A stretch of DNA of 64,000 nucleotides from Clostridia bacterium (GTDB lineage Bacteria; Bacillota; Clostridia; Christensenellales; Aristaeellaceae). The stretch spans positions 62,001 through 126,000 of the forward strand of contig JAFPWH010000020.1 of assembly GCA_017395065.1 (NCBI GenBank), written 5' to 3'. The position numbers were made by a program, and so were the translations under genes. The notes under the pieces were generated by a model. That model did not search any database. It worked only from the letters and a program-made list of their open reading frames with translations, and was not told the origin of the DNA. The stretch's first letter is position 1, and the number at the start of each line of letters is the position of its first letter. This document shows positions 27,600 to 36,700 of the stretch, one piece after another.

Positions 27600-28574
27600 C
27601 TATAGCGAAAGTACGCTGTCCCTCTCTATGACGCCCACGCCCAGGCGCGTCCTCTGCACCTGCGTCTGCCCGTCCATCATCTGAAGGAGCCTGGCCACCG
27701 CCGTGCTGCCAAGGCGCTGCTTGTCCACACGGATCGTGCTCAGCGTCGGCTCGACCACCTGGCACATGGGCATGTCGTCCATGCCGATGATCGAAAGGTC
27801 GCCCGGCAGCCGGTAGCCCGCCTTCTTGAGCGCCATCGAAACACCCACGGCGATGATGTCGTTGCCCGCGAAAAACGCGGTGGGCAGGTCCGGCTTTTTG
27901 ACGAGGTAGGCGCGCATGTCGCGGTTTGCACCCTCCACGGTGGGCTCGAGCTTCACCCGCGAAAAGGGGCTTAGGCCGTGCTCCGCCAGCGCCTGGCTGA
28001 AGCCGGCGAAGCGGTCCTCCATGTTGTTGAAGGTCAGCGCGCTGTCTAAAAAGCCGATCTTTCTGTGGCCCATCGCCACGAGATGCTTTGCGGCCATGTA
28101 GCCCGCCTCGCAGTTGTCTATCGTCACGTTTGAAAACGGTTCGTAGCGGAAATCGCTGTCCAGAAGCAATACGGGATGGCCGACGTTCCTGAACGGGTCC
28201 AGGTCCCCGTGGTCCATCTCGGTCGCCAGCACGAGCAGGGGCATGTCGGTCAGGCGGCTTACGTCGTCGCCCGCGCGCACGTGGTTTATGATGAGGTCGC
28301 AGCTCAAGCGCCGGCACTCGTCCTGCACGCCCTCGAACAGCTGCGCGAAGAACGCGGTGTCCATGACGACCTTGCCGTGCTTTTTGTAGACGATGAAGCG
28401 CATGCACTTGCGCTTGTCCTCCTCGGCCACCAGGTACCCCATCTGCGCGGCGAGCCGGCGGATCTCCTCCGCCTTCTCGGGATTGATGCCCATTTTGTGG
28501 TTGAGCGCGTTGCTGACGCTCGCCGTGGAGACGCCCGCCGCCTCCGCAATGTCGCTTAGCCTTATCCTGCCCAT
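27600..28574 (-). CDS. LacI-family transcriptional regulator
   Basis: 324 residues. The N-terminal helix-turn-helix is MGRIRLSDIAEAAGVSTASVSNALN (residues 1-25), with the hinge helix near residues 45-60, and the ligand-binding core includes YEPFSNVTIDNCEAGYMAAKHLVAMGHRKIGFL and TAFFAGNDIIAVGVSMALKKAGY. The ATG at 28574 is preferred because GGAGGG stands 6 nt upstream. It heads the eleven-gene operon and lies divergent from the ABC importer, with promoters for both in the 320-nt gap. It probably controls both in answer to an imported sugar. Confidence 0.93.
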   Translation of the reverse strand: MGRIRLSDIAEAAGVSTASVSNALNHKMGINPEKAEEIRRLAAQMGYLVAEEDKRKCMRFIVYKKHGKVVMDTAFFAQLFEGVQDECRRLSCDLIINHVRAGDDVSRLTDMPLLVLATEMDHGDLDPFRNVGHPVLLLDSDFRYEPFSNVTIDNCEAGYMAAKHLVAMGHRKIGFLDSALTFNNMEDRFAGFSQALAEHGLSPFSRVKLEPTVEGANRDMRAYLVKKPDLPTAFFAGNDIIAVGVSMALKKAGYRLPGDLSIIGMDDMPMCQVVEPTLSTIRVDKQRLGSTAVARLLQMMDGQTQVQRTRLGVGVIERDSVLSL

Positions 28575-28596
28575 GCTCATCCCTCCAGACTTCATT

Positions 28597-28625
28597 ATTT
28601 TAATCGAAACGCTCTAAAAAATCAA
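28597..28625 (-). promoter_or_regulatory. Promoter of the LacI-headed sugar operon
   Basis: Minus strand TTGATT, 17 nt, TAAAAT, about 22 nt before the lacI-type start codon. Confidence 0.7.
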
Positions 28626-28756
28626 TAAAACACACTAAAATTAACAAAAATAATTTGCATCGACTTTTTCACGTCAAACGGGCATCCCGCTTCTTCGCAG
28701 CCCCGCGCGGCGCCGCAAGCGCGGACTTATGCCCGCTGCGAAACGCAAAGACCGGC

Positions 28757-28776
28757 AAGTTAATTTCGAATTACTT
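28757..28776. promoter_or_regulatory. Possible LacI-type operator dyad
   Basis: An imperfect dyad, AAGTTAATTTCGAATTACTT, with the central CG typical of LacI-family operators, midway between the two divergent promoters. Assignment is by pattern only. Confidence 0.4.
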
Positions 28777-28825
28777 AATTGACACTCAAATCTAAAAAAT
28801 TTAACTAAAATTTGAAGCTGTCTTA

Positions 28826-28854
28826 TTGACATCGCGTGTAAAGCACTGTAAAAT
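28826..28854 (+). promoter_or_regulatory. Promoter of the ABC importer operon
   Basis: TTGACA, 17 nt, TAAAAT on the plus strand, about 40 nt before the first permease gene. Confidence 0.8.
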
Positions 28855-28894
28855 AAAGGAACAGGACAAACCGTCGGAAGGAGGCGCGGCTGAA

Positions 28895-29845
28895 TTGGCG
28901 CAGGCAAAACCCGTCGTTTACGATCTTCGACCGCACAGGCGCAGCCTGGCACAGCGCATCTGGGCGTATAAATGGACTTACCTGCTGGGCGTTCCCGGCA
29001 TGACGCTGATGATCCTTTTCAACTATCTGCCGATGGGCTCGCTGCTCATGGCGTTTGAGGACTACGATCCCTGGCGCGGCCTTTTCGCAAGCCCGTTCGT
29101 GGGCTTCAAGCACTTCGTACGGCTCTTCGGCGACGACAAGTTCTACCAGATGCTGGGCAACACGCTGACGATCAGCCTGCTGTCGCTGCTTACGTTCCCG
29201 GCCCCGATCATCCTTGCGCTGCTGCTCAACGAGGTGCGCTCGAGCGCCTTCAAGAAGACGATACAGACGACCGTGTATCTGCCCCACTTTCTGAGCTGGA
29301 CGATCGTGGTCAGCCTTACCTTCTTCCTTCTCTCCAGCGAACAGGGCCTGGTCAACAAGATCATCATCGCCGCGGGCGGCGAAAAGCGCTCTTTCCTGTT
29401 CGACAAGAGCATCATCTATTTCATCATCGTCGTGCAGTCCGTCTGGAAGGGCGTCGGCTGGGGCTCCATCGTGTACCTGGCCGCCATCGCCGGCATCGAT
29501 CAGGGGCTGTACGAGGCCGCCAAGATCGACGGCGCCAGCAAGTTCCAGTCCATCATCCACATCACCTTTCCCTGCATACTGCCAACCGTCGCCGTCATGC
29601 TCATCCTCAAGATGGGCTCGATCATCTCGGTCGACTTCGAGCAGGTGTTGCTGATGACAAACGCGCTCGTCAAGGAAAAGCTGGACGTGTTCGAGGTCTA
29701 CATCTACGAAAACGGCGTAAAGAGCGGCTCCACCCAGTTCAGCTACACGACCGCCATCGGCATGTTCAAATCGGTCATCAGCACGATGCTGGTGCTCATC
29801 ACCAACCGCATCGTGTCGTCCAACGGCATGAAGGGCATCATATAA
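28895..29845 (+). CDS. Carbohydrate ABC transporter permease (LplB-like)
   Basis: 316 residues with six predicted membrane segments. The cytoplasmic EAA loop is YEAAKIDGASKFQSIIHITF near residues 210-230, which docks on the shared ATPase. The opening RIWAYKWTYLLGVPGMTLMILFNYLPM is typical of LplB/YtcP-type oligosaccharide permeases. The TTG at 28895 is the best start, with GGAGG 10 nt upstream; earlier codons in the same frame fall on the promoter. No ATPase gene is nearby, as is usual for these systems that share an MsmK-type ATPase. Confidence 0.9.
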   Translation: MAQAKPVVYDLRPHRRSLAQRIWAYKWTYLLGVPGMTLMILFNYLPMGSLLMAFEDYDPWRGLFASPFVGFKHFVRLFGDDKFYQMLGNTLTISLLSLLTFPAPIILALLLNEVRSSAFKKTIQTTVYLPHFLSWTIVVSLTFFLLSSEQGLVNKIIIAAGGEKRSFLFDKSIIYFIIVVQSVWKGVGWGSIVYLAAIAGIDQGLYEAAKIDGASKFQSIIHITFPCILPTVAVMLILKMGSIISVDFEQVLLMTNALVKEKLDVFEVYIYENGVKSGSTQFSYTTAIGMFKSVISTMLVLITNRIVSSNGMKGII

Positions 29846-29857
29846 GGAGGCAGCGAT

Positions 29858-30772
29858 ATGAGCGTTCTGAATCCGGTTCAAAAAAGAGATGCCCGCCACC
29901 TCGGCATGCGCGCGAGCGAAAACATCTATCAGTCGATCGTGTGTTTCATTCTGGCGCTGATCGCCGCGACGATGGTGCTGCCCTTTTTGTACGTCATCGT
30001 CATCTCCTTTACCGATTCCTCCGTCTACGAATCCGGCACGTTCTACATGTGGCCGAAGAAGTGGTCGGTCGAGGCGTACTCGCTGATTCTGCGCGGGCAG
30101 GGCTTTCTGAACGCCCTGAAGGCCACCGCGTTCATCACCTTCGTGGGCACGCCCATCAACGTCTGCGCAAACGCCGGCCTCGCCTATATGCTCAGCAAGG
30201 ACGCGCTGCCCGGCCGCAAGATGATCAACCGCCTGGTCATGTTCACGATGCTCTTCGGCGCGGGCATGATCCCGAACTTCATCAACATGCGCAACCTCGG
30301 CCTCATCAACAGCTGGTTTGCCAACATACTGCCCTCCGCCTGCGGCGCGTGGACGGTCATGGTCATGAAGAGCTTTTTCAGCGAGCTGCCCAGGGACATC
30401 GAGGAGGCCGCGGAGATCGACGGCTGCGGAACGATACGCATGTTCGTACAGATCGTGCTGCCGCTTTCGCTTGCGATGCTGGCGACGTTCACGCTGTTTG
30501 CGTTCGTGAGCTACTGGAACTGCTATTTCAGCGCGATCATCTACCTTACGGACTCCAACAAGATGCCGCTTCAGGTGTACCTGAGCAAGATCGTGCTCTC
30601 GACCGATATTTCCGAGGTCGTGGACATGGACAACGACCTAAAGAACAAGGTGCCGCAGGAAGTCATGCGCATGGCCTGTCTGGTCGTGGTCGTGCTGCCG
30701 ATACTGTGCATCTACCCCTTCATGCAGAAGTATTTCGCCAAGGGCGTCATGGTCGGCGCCGTGAAGGGATAA
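29858..30772 (+). CDS. Carbohydrate ABC transporter permease (LplC/YtcP-like)
   Basis: 304 residues, six membrane segments, EAA loop IEEAAEIDGCGTIRMFVQIVLPL near residue 180. It is the partner of the upstream LplB-like permease; together they form the membrane channel of the importer. AAGGAGG lies just before the ATG, 12 nt after the previous stop. The closing segment YPFMQKYFAKGVMVGAVKG is the standard end of this permease family. Confidence 0.92.
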   Translation: MSVLNPVQKRDARHLGMRASENIYQSIVCFILALIAATMVLPFLYVIVISFTDSSVYESGTFYMWPKKWSVEAYSLILRGQGFLNALKATAFITFVGTPINVCANAGLAYMLSKDALPGRKMINRLVMFTMLFGAGMIPNFINMRNLGLINSWFANILPSACGAWTVMVMKSFFSELPRDIEEAAEIDGCGTIRMFVQIVLPLSLAMLATFTLFAFVSYWNCYFSAIIYLTDSNKMPLQVYLSKIVLSTDISEVVDMDNDLKNKVPQEVMRMACLVVVVLPILCIYPFMQKYFAKGVMVGAVKG

Positions 30773-30781
30773 CATTTTCAA

Positions 30782-30809
30782 AATTACACGCCCTTGGGTG
30801 TTTGTAATT
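30782..30809 (+). promoter_or_regulatory. Intercistronic hairpin before the binding-protein gene
   Basis: An imperfect stem (AATTACA/TGTAATT with an inner CGCCC/GGGTG pairing) lies between the second permease and the binding protein, followed by AGGAGGT. Such hairpins often hold back RNA decay so that the binding protein is made in excess. Confidence 0.5.
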
Positions 30810-30831
30810 AAATTTTCAGGAGGTAAAACAC

Positions 30832-32388
30832 ATGAAGAAAGTCCTGACTCTGGTTCTGGCTTTGGCCATGGCGCTGAGCATGATCGCGCTGGCCGAGGAC
30901 GACAGGATCACCATCTCCGTTATGGGAATCGACTGGGGATACGGCCCCAGCGCCAACAGCTCCATGGAGCAGTGGTGGGAAGACCTCTTCGACGTCAATC
31001 TGGACATCGAGTGGGTCAACTACAACGACTATAACGAGAAGGCCAACCTGATGATGACCTCCAACTCCATTCCGGACGTCATCCAGATCAACAAGACCAA
31101 CGGCGCCTACTACTATCCCATTTTCACCTCCGCCATCGACAACGGCCTGTTCCTGGACCTGACCCCTTACCTGGAGGACGGTCTCAAAGCGAACAACGCC
31201 GTCATGAGCAAATGGCCCCAGAGCATCTGGGATCAGGCCACCTACAAGGGCGGCATCTACATCCTGCCCCGCAGCAAGGCTGAGGTCTCCCAGCAGAGCG
31301 GCATCACCGTGCGCCGCGACCTGATGAGGAAGTACGGCTTCGAAGACGAGCCCACCACGATGGACGAGCTCAAGGATTGGCTGATCGACCTGAGCAACGC
31401 CGCCACCGAGGGCGAGGGCCAGAAGATCTACGCGCTGGACTTCTACGGCGACCTGATGAACAACGCCCGTTCCACCGCCTTCGCCGCGGCCTTCACCGGC
31501 CAGATCGACTGGGGCTGGGACGAGGACGGCAACCGTGAGTACATCATGTTCGATCCCAACTACATCAACTTCCTCGATTGGATGAAGGATCTCTACGACG
31601 CCGGCGTGCTCGATCCCGAGTTCGCGCTGGGCAACAGCGAGACCTCCAAGTGGAAGGGCGGCCGCTCCGTGGCTTTCCTGACCGCGTGGTACAACTGGAA
31701 CCAGTCCGCCGACCGCGTGACCAACCGCATTTTCGACAGCGTGTGCCCCGACAGCTACGAGGCCTGGTGCCTGATGCCCGTAGAGGGTGACAACGGCATC
31801 GTCATCGCCGTCAACTCCTCCGATATCGACTCCTGCATCGCCATCAACGCGGCCTGCGCCGAGGACGAGGCCAAGATGGCCAAGATCCTGCAGGTGTTCT
31901 GCGCCACCGAAGAAGAGTACCCGGGCTACAACGACGTGCTGAGCTACGGCGTAGAGGGCCTGCACTTCTACTTCGACGAGGACGGCACCCGCAAGAAGAC
32001 CGACGAGCAGAAGATCGCCAACACCCAGGGCTACGTAGGCGCCTGGAACCAGATCTTCCTGAAGGTCGACGCCGATCAGGTCGCCTCCAAGTTCATGCGC
32101 GCCGGCGCCAGCCGCGCCAGCGATGAGGCCATCGAGCGCGCGTACGCCATCAAGGACGTGCTCGTCGCCTTCCAGGCCGAGACCGGCATGGCGTTCTCCA
32201 ACCAGAACCTGTTCAGCGAGACCTACAACAGCAGCTGGGCGGCGCTGACCAGCGATGTCAACTCCATGGCGACCAAGTACATCATGGGCGAGATCACCGC
32301 CGATGACTGGACCGCCTTCGTGGACGGCATCGTGTCCTCCGCCGAGTATCAGGCGATCCTGAGCGAGTACGCCGAGAGCGCGAAGTAA
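30832..32388 (+). CDS. Extracellular sugar-binding protein of the ABC importer
   Basis: 518 residues. A signal peptide is followed by the mature fold DRITISVMGIDWGYG, ANLMMTSNSIPDVIQINKT, LFLDLTPYLED and GKIYALDF-like strands typical of LplA-type (large) binding proteins. The signal ends SMIALAEDD and has no lipobox Cys, which is unusual for a Gram-positive binding protein. Codon use is strongly biased to one C-ending set, as expected of an abundant protein. AGGAGGT precedes the ATG, and a strong terminator ends the operon. Oligosaccharide specificity is not shown by sequence. Confidence 0.9.
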   Translation: MKKVLTLVLALAMALSMIALAEDDRITISVMGIDWGYGPSANSSMEQWWEDLFDVNLDIEWVNYNDYNEKANLMMTSNSIPDVIQINKTNGAYYYPIFTSAIDNGLFLDLTPYLEDGLKANNAVMSKWPQSIWDQATYKGGIYILPRSKAEVSQQSGITVRRDLMRKYGFEDEPTTMDELKDWLIDLSNAATEGEGQKIYALDFYGDLMNNARSTAFAAAFTGQIDWGWDEDGNREYIMFDPNYINFLDWMKDLYDAGVLDPEFALGNSETSKWKGGRSVAFLTAWYNWNQSADRVTNRIFDSVCPDSYEAWCLMPVEGDNGIVIAVNSSDIDSCIAINAACAEDEAKMAKILQVFCATEEEYPGYNDVLSYGVEGLHFYFDEDGTRKKTDEQKIANTQGYVGAWNQIFLKVDADQVASKFMRAGASRASDEAIERAYAIKDVLVAFQAETGMAFSNQNLFSETYNSSWAALTSDVNSMATKYIMGEITADDWTAFVDGIVSSAEYQAILSEYAESAK

Positions 32389-32427
32389 TTCCGTTCCGGT
32401 AAATTCGTTAAGCCTGCAAAGGCAGCG

Positions 32428-32464
32428 CGGCAGCGGGAAACCTCCCGCTGCCGCATTTATTTTG
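32428..32464 (+). terminator. Terminator of the ABC importer operon
   Basis: An 11-bp perfect stem (GCGGCAGCGGG and its complement), 6-nt loop, then ATTTATTTT. Confidence 0.88.
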
Positions 32465-32516
32465 TGTGAGCTTAAACAAAATACAAACCGCCGCATACAG
32501 GCGGCAGTGAAACAAA

Positions 32517-33767
32517 TCAGTCGCTTTCTTCCGCCCCGAGCGGGGACGAATATTTGAGATCGGCTTTCCCGCCGCTTACGTAGAAGACCAGCAGCTCGTC
32601 CTCCGTTTCGGCGGCCAGCGTGTTTTCGTTGGGCGCCGTGACGCTTTTGTATTTGGGCTCGATCAGCTCTTTCCCGTCGGAAGAGAGCGCGCCGAAAAGG
32701 TACCTGCCGCCCCTCTCCCTTACGGCGCAGCGGTACATGTCGGCGGCGGTGAAGGGCTGTATATGGTCGTAAAAGTCGCTCATGGTGTGGCTTAGCACGT
32801 CGTAGAGGAACATGCCGTTGCTGTCGCAGGCGATCACGCTGCTGCCCAGAGCCGGGTAGAGCAGCGTGTCCTTCGAAAACGCGGTCGAAAGGTTGCCCGC
32901 GGCGTTGTACAGGTAGACGTAGCTGTCTGTGTAGACGGCGAAATACCGGTCCATGTCCGCGCCGTGGACGCCGCTTTTTTGATACACGGGCATCAGGCCG
33001 TCGGCGCTCCTTGCGTAGACGAAAAGCGTGCCGCCCTCGGAGGCGATGACGTAGCGCCTGCCCAGCAGCAGCGTGTCGAACACGGGCGAAACGATCCAGC
33101 TGCCGCGCGCGTCGATCAGGCCCATCTTGCCGTCCACGCCCGCCGCGGCGAGACCCCCGTTGAACGCGCCTGCGTACTGGTACACCGGCTCCAGCGCCCA
33201 CACGCCCTCTTCGTCCAGGTAGCCGTAGCGGCCCGTCTGAAACGACATCGCGGCCACGAGGCCCTCGGAATACAGAAGGTCGGTATAGTACAGCGTGCGG
33301 TTGGTGGGCGTCTCCTCTCCCATGCCGTCGAGGATATAGAGTATGTCGCCGCCGTCGTCCCAGATGTTGCTGCGGAAGGCGAAGAAATGCTCTCCGGAGG
33401 GAAAGATCGCGCTGTAGTCGTAGCCGGTGAGCGGCATGAGCGTAAGACTGAAAAGCGCGTACTTCCCACCCCGGCAGGCGACGATGTTTTCGCCGCTTAC
33501 GTAAATTTCGTCGTAGCTTGCGTCGCCCAGCACCCTGCCCCGCGCGTTCGCCACGCGGTATTTGCCGTCGCTTTCATACTGCAAAGCCAAAAAGCCGCTG
33601 CCTCCGAGGGGGCTTATGCGGCTGTAGCGGCCCGGCGGGATCACGGCTTCGTAGTCGGCGTTCAGCATGAGCGCGCCCGAGGGCAGGTTCACGCAGATGC
33701 CGCTGCCCGCGTTCAGCGCGGCCAGGAGCATCACGACCACGAGGCTGAGCAGGTGCAGTTGCTTCAT
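32517..33767 (-). CDS. Exported WG-repeat-like protein
   Basis: 416 residues. The N-terminal signal peptide or anchor (MKQLHLLSLVVVMLLAALNAG) is followed by beta-rich repeats in which pieces such as GRYGYLDEEGVWALEPVYQYAGAF and GKMGLIDARGSWIVSPVFD are classic WG (KWG) repeats; others are more degenerate. WG repeats form beta-propeller-like surfaces of unclear function. The gene lies 28 nt downstream of the polC stop on the same strand, so it may be cotranscribed, but its ribosome site is weak. Confidence 0.75.
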   Translation of the reverse strand: MKQLHLLSLVVVMLLAALNAGSGICVNLPSGALMLNADYEAVIPPGRYSRISPLGGSGFLALQYESDGKYRVANARGRVLGDASYDEIYVSGENIVACRGGKYALFSLTLMPLTGYDYSAIFPSGEHFFAFRSNIWDDGGDILYILDGMGEETPTNRTLYYTDLLYSEGLVAAMSFQTGRYGYLDEEGVWALEPVYQYAGAFNGGLAAAGVDGKMGLIDARGSWIVSPVFDTLLLGRRYVIASEGGTLFVYARSADGLMPVYQKSGVHGADMDRYFAVYTDSYVYLYNAAGNLSTAFSKDTLLYPALGSSVIACDSNGMFLYDVLSHTMSDFYDHIQPFTAADMYRCAVRERGGRYLFGALSSDGKELIEPKYKSVTAPNENTLAAETEDELLVFYVSGGKADLKYSSPLGAEESD

Positions 33768-33795
33768 CGCTTACGTTCCAAAATTCTGTTTGCGC

Positions 33796-36700
33796 TTACA
33801 TTCCGAGCTCGAACAGGCTCATCTGGCTGGTGGAGGGGATGTCGCCCAGACACCCGGCGTTTGCCAGCGTCTCGACGACGGCTTTGCCGATCTTTCGGCG
33901 GATCATGTCTTCGCGGGAGACGAATCTGCCCTTTTCCCTTACCTCCGCGAGGTTCATCGCGGCGCTCAAGCCCAGTCCCGGCAGGCAGGAGAGCGGCGGC
34001 AGAATGTGTTTGTCGTCCGCCACCAGGAATTTTTCGGGGTCGGAGCGGTACAGATCGACGCCCAGAAGGCTTATGCCCCTAAGGTTCATCTCCAGCAGCG
34101 ATTCCATCAGCGAATACTTGTCCTGATTGCGCTCCTTTTCGTTTTTCTCCATCGCGTCGATCTGCTTCATCAGGCCGCGCAGCGCCTCCGCGCCGCAGAT
34201 CATCGTGCTGCCGTCGAAGCTTTCGGCGTTCCTGTGCAGATAGCAGGCGTAGTACGCCACGGGATAGAAAATCTTGAAATACGCGATCCGCAGCGCCATC
34301 GTGACGTAGGCGACCGCGTGCGCCTTGGGGAACATGTACTCGATCTTTCGGCACGCGCCGATGAACCAGTCCGGCACGTTCGCCTGCTGCATGGCTTCGA
34401 GCATCTCGGGCTTCAGATCGTTTCCCTTCGCGACGGCGGCCCTGCCCTTTCGCACCATTTCCATGATGTCGAAGGACATCTTGGGCGCCACGCCGTAGCC
34501 CATCAGCTGGTTCATGATGTCGTCGCGGGTACAGATGGCGTGTTTTAAGTCCGTCGTGCCGCTTCTTAGCAGGTCCTGAATGTTTCCGAGCCACACCGCC
34601 GTGCCGTGCGACAGGCCGCTGATCCTTATCAGCTCTTCCATCGAGGAGGGCTTTGTTTCCATCAGCATGCCGCGCACGAACTGCGTGCCGAATTCGGGTA
34701 TGCCGAGCGTGCCGGTGCTTACGCCCAGCTCGTCGCTCTTTACGCCCAGCGCCTCCGGCCCGGAGAAGAGCGAAATGATCTTTGAAAACACCGCCGGGTC
34801 GTGCAGCGGCACGTCCTGGGGTTTTATGCCGGTCATGTCCTGCAGGTTTCTGAGCATCGTCGGGTCATCGTGGCCGAGGATGTCCAGTTTCACCAGCACG
34901 TCGTGCATCGAGGTAAAGTCGAAATGGGTGGTCACGGTGCCGCTCTCCGCGTCGTCTGCGGGGTGCTGAACGGCCGTGAACTGGTTAATGTCGTAGCCCT
35001 TGGGCAGAACCACCATGCCCGCGGGGTGCTGCCCCGTGGTGCGTTTTACGCCGGTGATGCCCTTGGCGAGGCGCTCCTTTTCGGGCTGGGGCAGCGTCAG
35101 GCCCCTTTCCTCGGCGTATTTGAGCACGTAGCCGTAGGCGGTCTTTTCCGCGACGGTGCTCATCGTGCCCGCGCGGAAAACGTTTTCCTCGCCGAAGAGC
35201 TCCTTTACGTACTGGTGCGCCACGGGCTGGTACACGCCGGAGAAGTTCAAGTCGATGTCGGGCACCTTGTCGCCCTTGAAGCCCAGAAACACCTCGAAGG
35301 GGATGTTGAAGCCGTCCCGCGCCATCATTTCGCCGCAAACGGGGCAGTTCTTCGCGGGCAGGTCAAGCCCGCAGGTGTATTCCTTGGGCACGTCGAATTC
35401 GCTGTGCTTGCATTTGGGGCACACGTAGTAGGGCGGCAGCGCGTCCACCTCGGTGATGCCGGCGAGCTTCGCCACGAAGGACGAGCCGACCGAGCCGCGC
35501 GAGCCCACGATGTAGCCGTCGCCCAGCGATTTTTTGACCAGCTTCACCGCGATCATGTACAGCGTGCTGAAGCCGTAGCCGCAGATGGACGAAAGCTCTT
35601 TTTTGATGCGCGCCTCGACGATCTCGGGCAGGGGCGAACCGAAGATGCGCTCGGCGTTGGAGGCGCACAGCTGCCGAAGATTGTCTTCCGCGTCCTCCCA
35701 GAAGGGCTGGAAGGTCTCGCCGCCGTCCGGAGCCTTCATGAACAGGTCCTTTATGTGCTCCACGCGATCCGCGATCTCGTTGGGCGCGTCGATCACGACG
35801 TACCTTGCGTCGTCCTTGCCGAGGTAGTCGAATTCCCTGAGCATGTCGTCGGTCGTCCTGAAGTACAGTGGCGCCTGCTGATCCGCGTCCTCAAAGCCCT
35901 TGGCCGCCATGATAATGGCGCGGTAGATGCTGTCCCTCGGCTCCAGAAAGTGCACGTCGCCGGTCGCGACGACGGGCTTGTTCAGCTTTCTGCCGAGAGC
36001 CAGTATGCGGCGGTTGATGTCCTTGAGCGCCTCGGTGTCGCTGACGAAGCCCTGCCGCACCAAAAAGTCGTTGTTGCCGAGCGGCTGGATTTCCAGATAG
36101 TCGTAAAAATCGGCGATCCTTTCGAGCTCTTTATCGCTCTTGCCCGCCAGGAACGCGCGGTACAGCTCGCCCGATTCGCACGCGCTGCCCACGAGGATGT
36201 CCTTTCGGTACTTTTGTATGAGGGCCCTTGGCATGCGCGGGGTCCTGTGAAAGTATTTCAGATGGGAGTCGGAGATCATGCGGTTCAGGTTCGTCATGCC
36301 CTCCCGCGAGGTCGCAAGCAGCACGATGTGGCGGCTGTCGCCCCCGACGTCTGTCTCGAAGCAGCAGTTGAGCTCGTCCAGCGTGTCGACCTTTTTCTCT
36401 TTCCTGAGCTTTTCCAGCGTGATCAACAACACCTGGGCCGTGGCCGCCGCGTCGTGCACGGCGCGGTGCGCGTTTTGCAGATCGACGCCCAGCTCCTTGC
36501 AGATCTGCCCCAGCTTGTGCGTCTTCATCGAGCGGTAGTAATTGCGGCACAGCGCGAGCGTGTCCAGAATGGGATAATCGTATTTCAGGCCATTTTCCTC
36601 GTAGGCGCGGCGGAAAAACGCCGTGTCGAACGCCGCGTTGTGGGCGACGATCACCGCGCCCTTGCAGAACCGGTCGAATTCTTCTATCACGTCGCCGATC

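Noticed and set aside
30773-30831. Riboswitch before the sugar-binding gene
   Set aside because: Only a short imperfect hairpin of under 30 nt is present, too small for a ligand-binding RNA; better read as an intercistronic stabilising hairpin.
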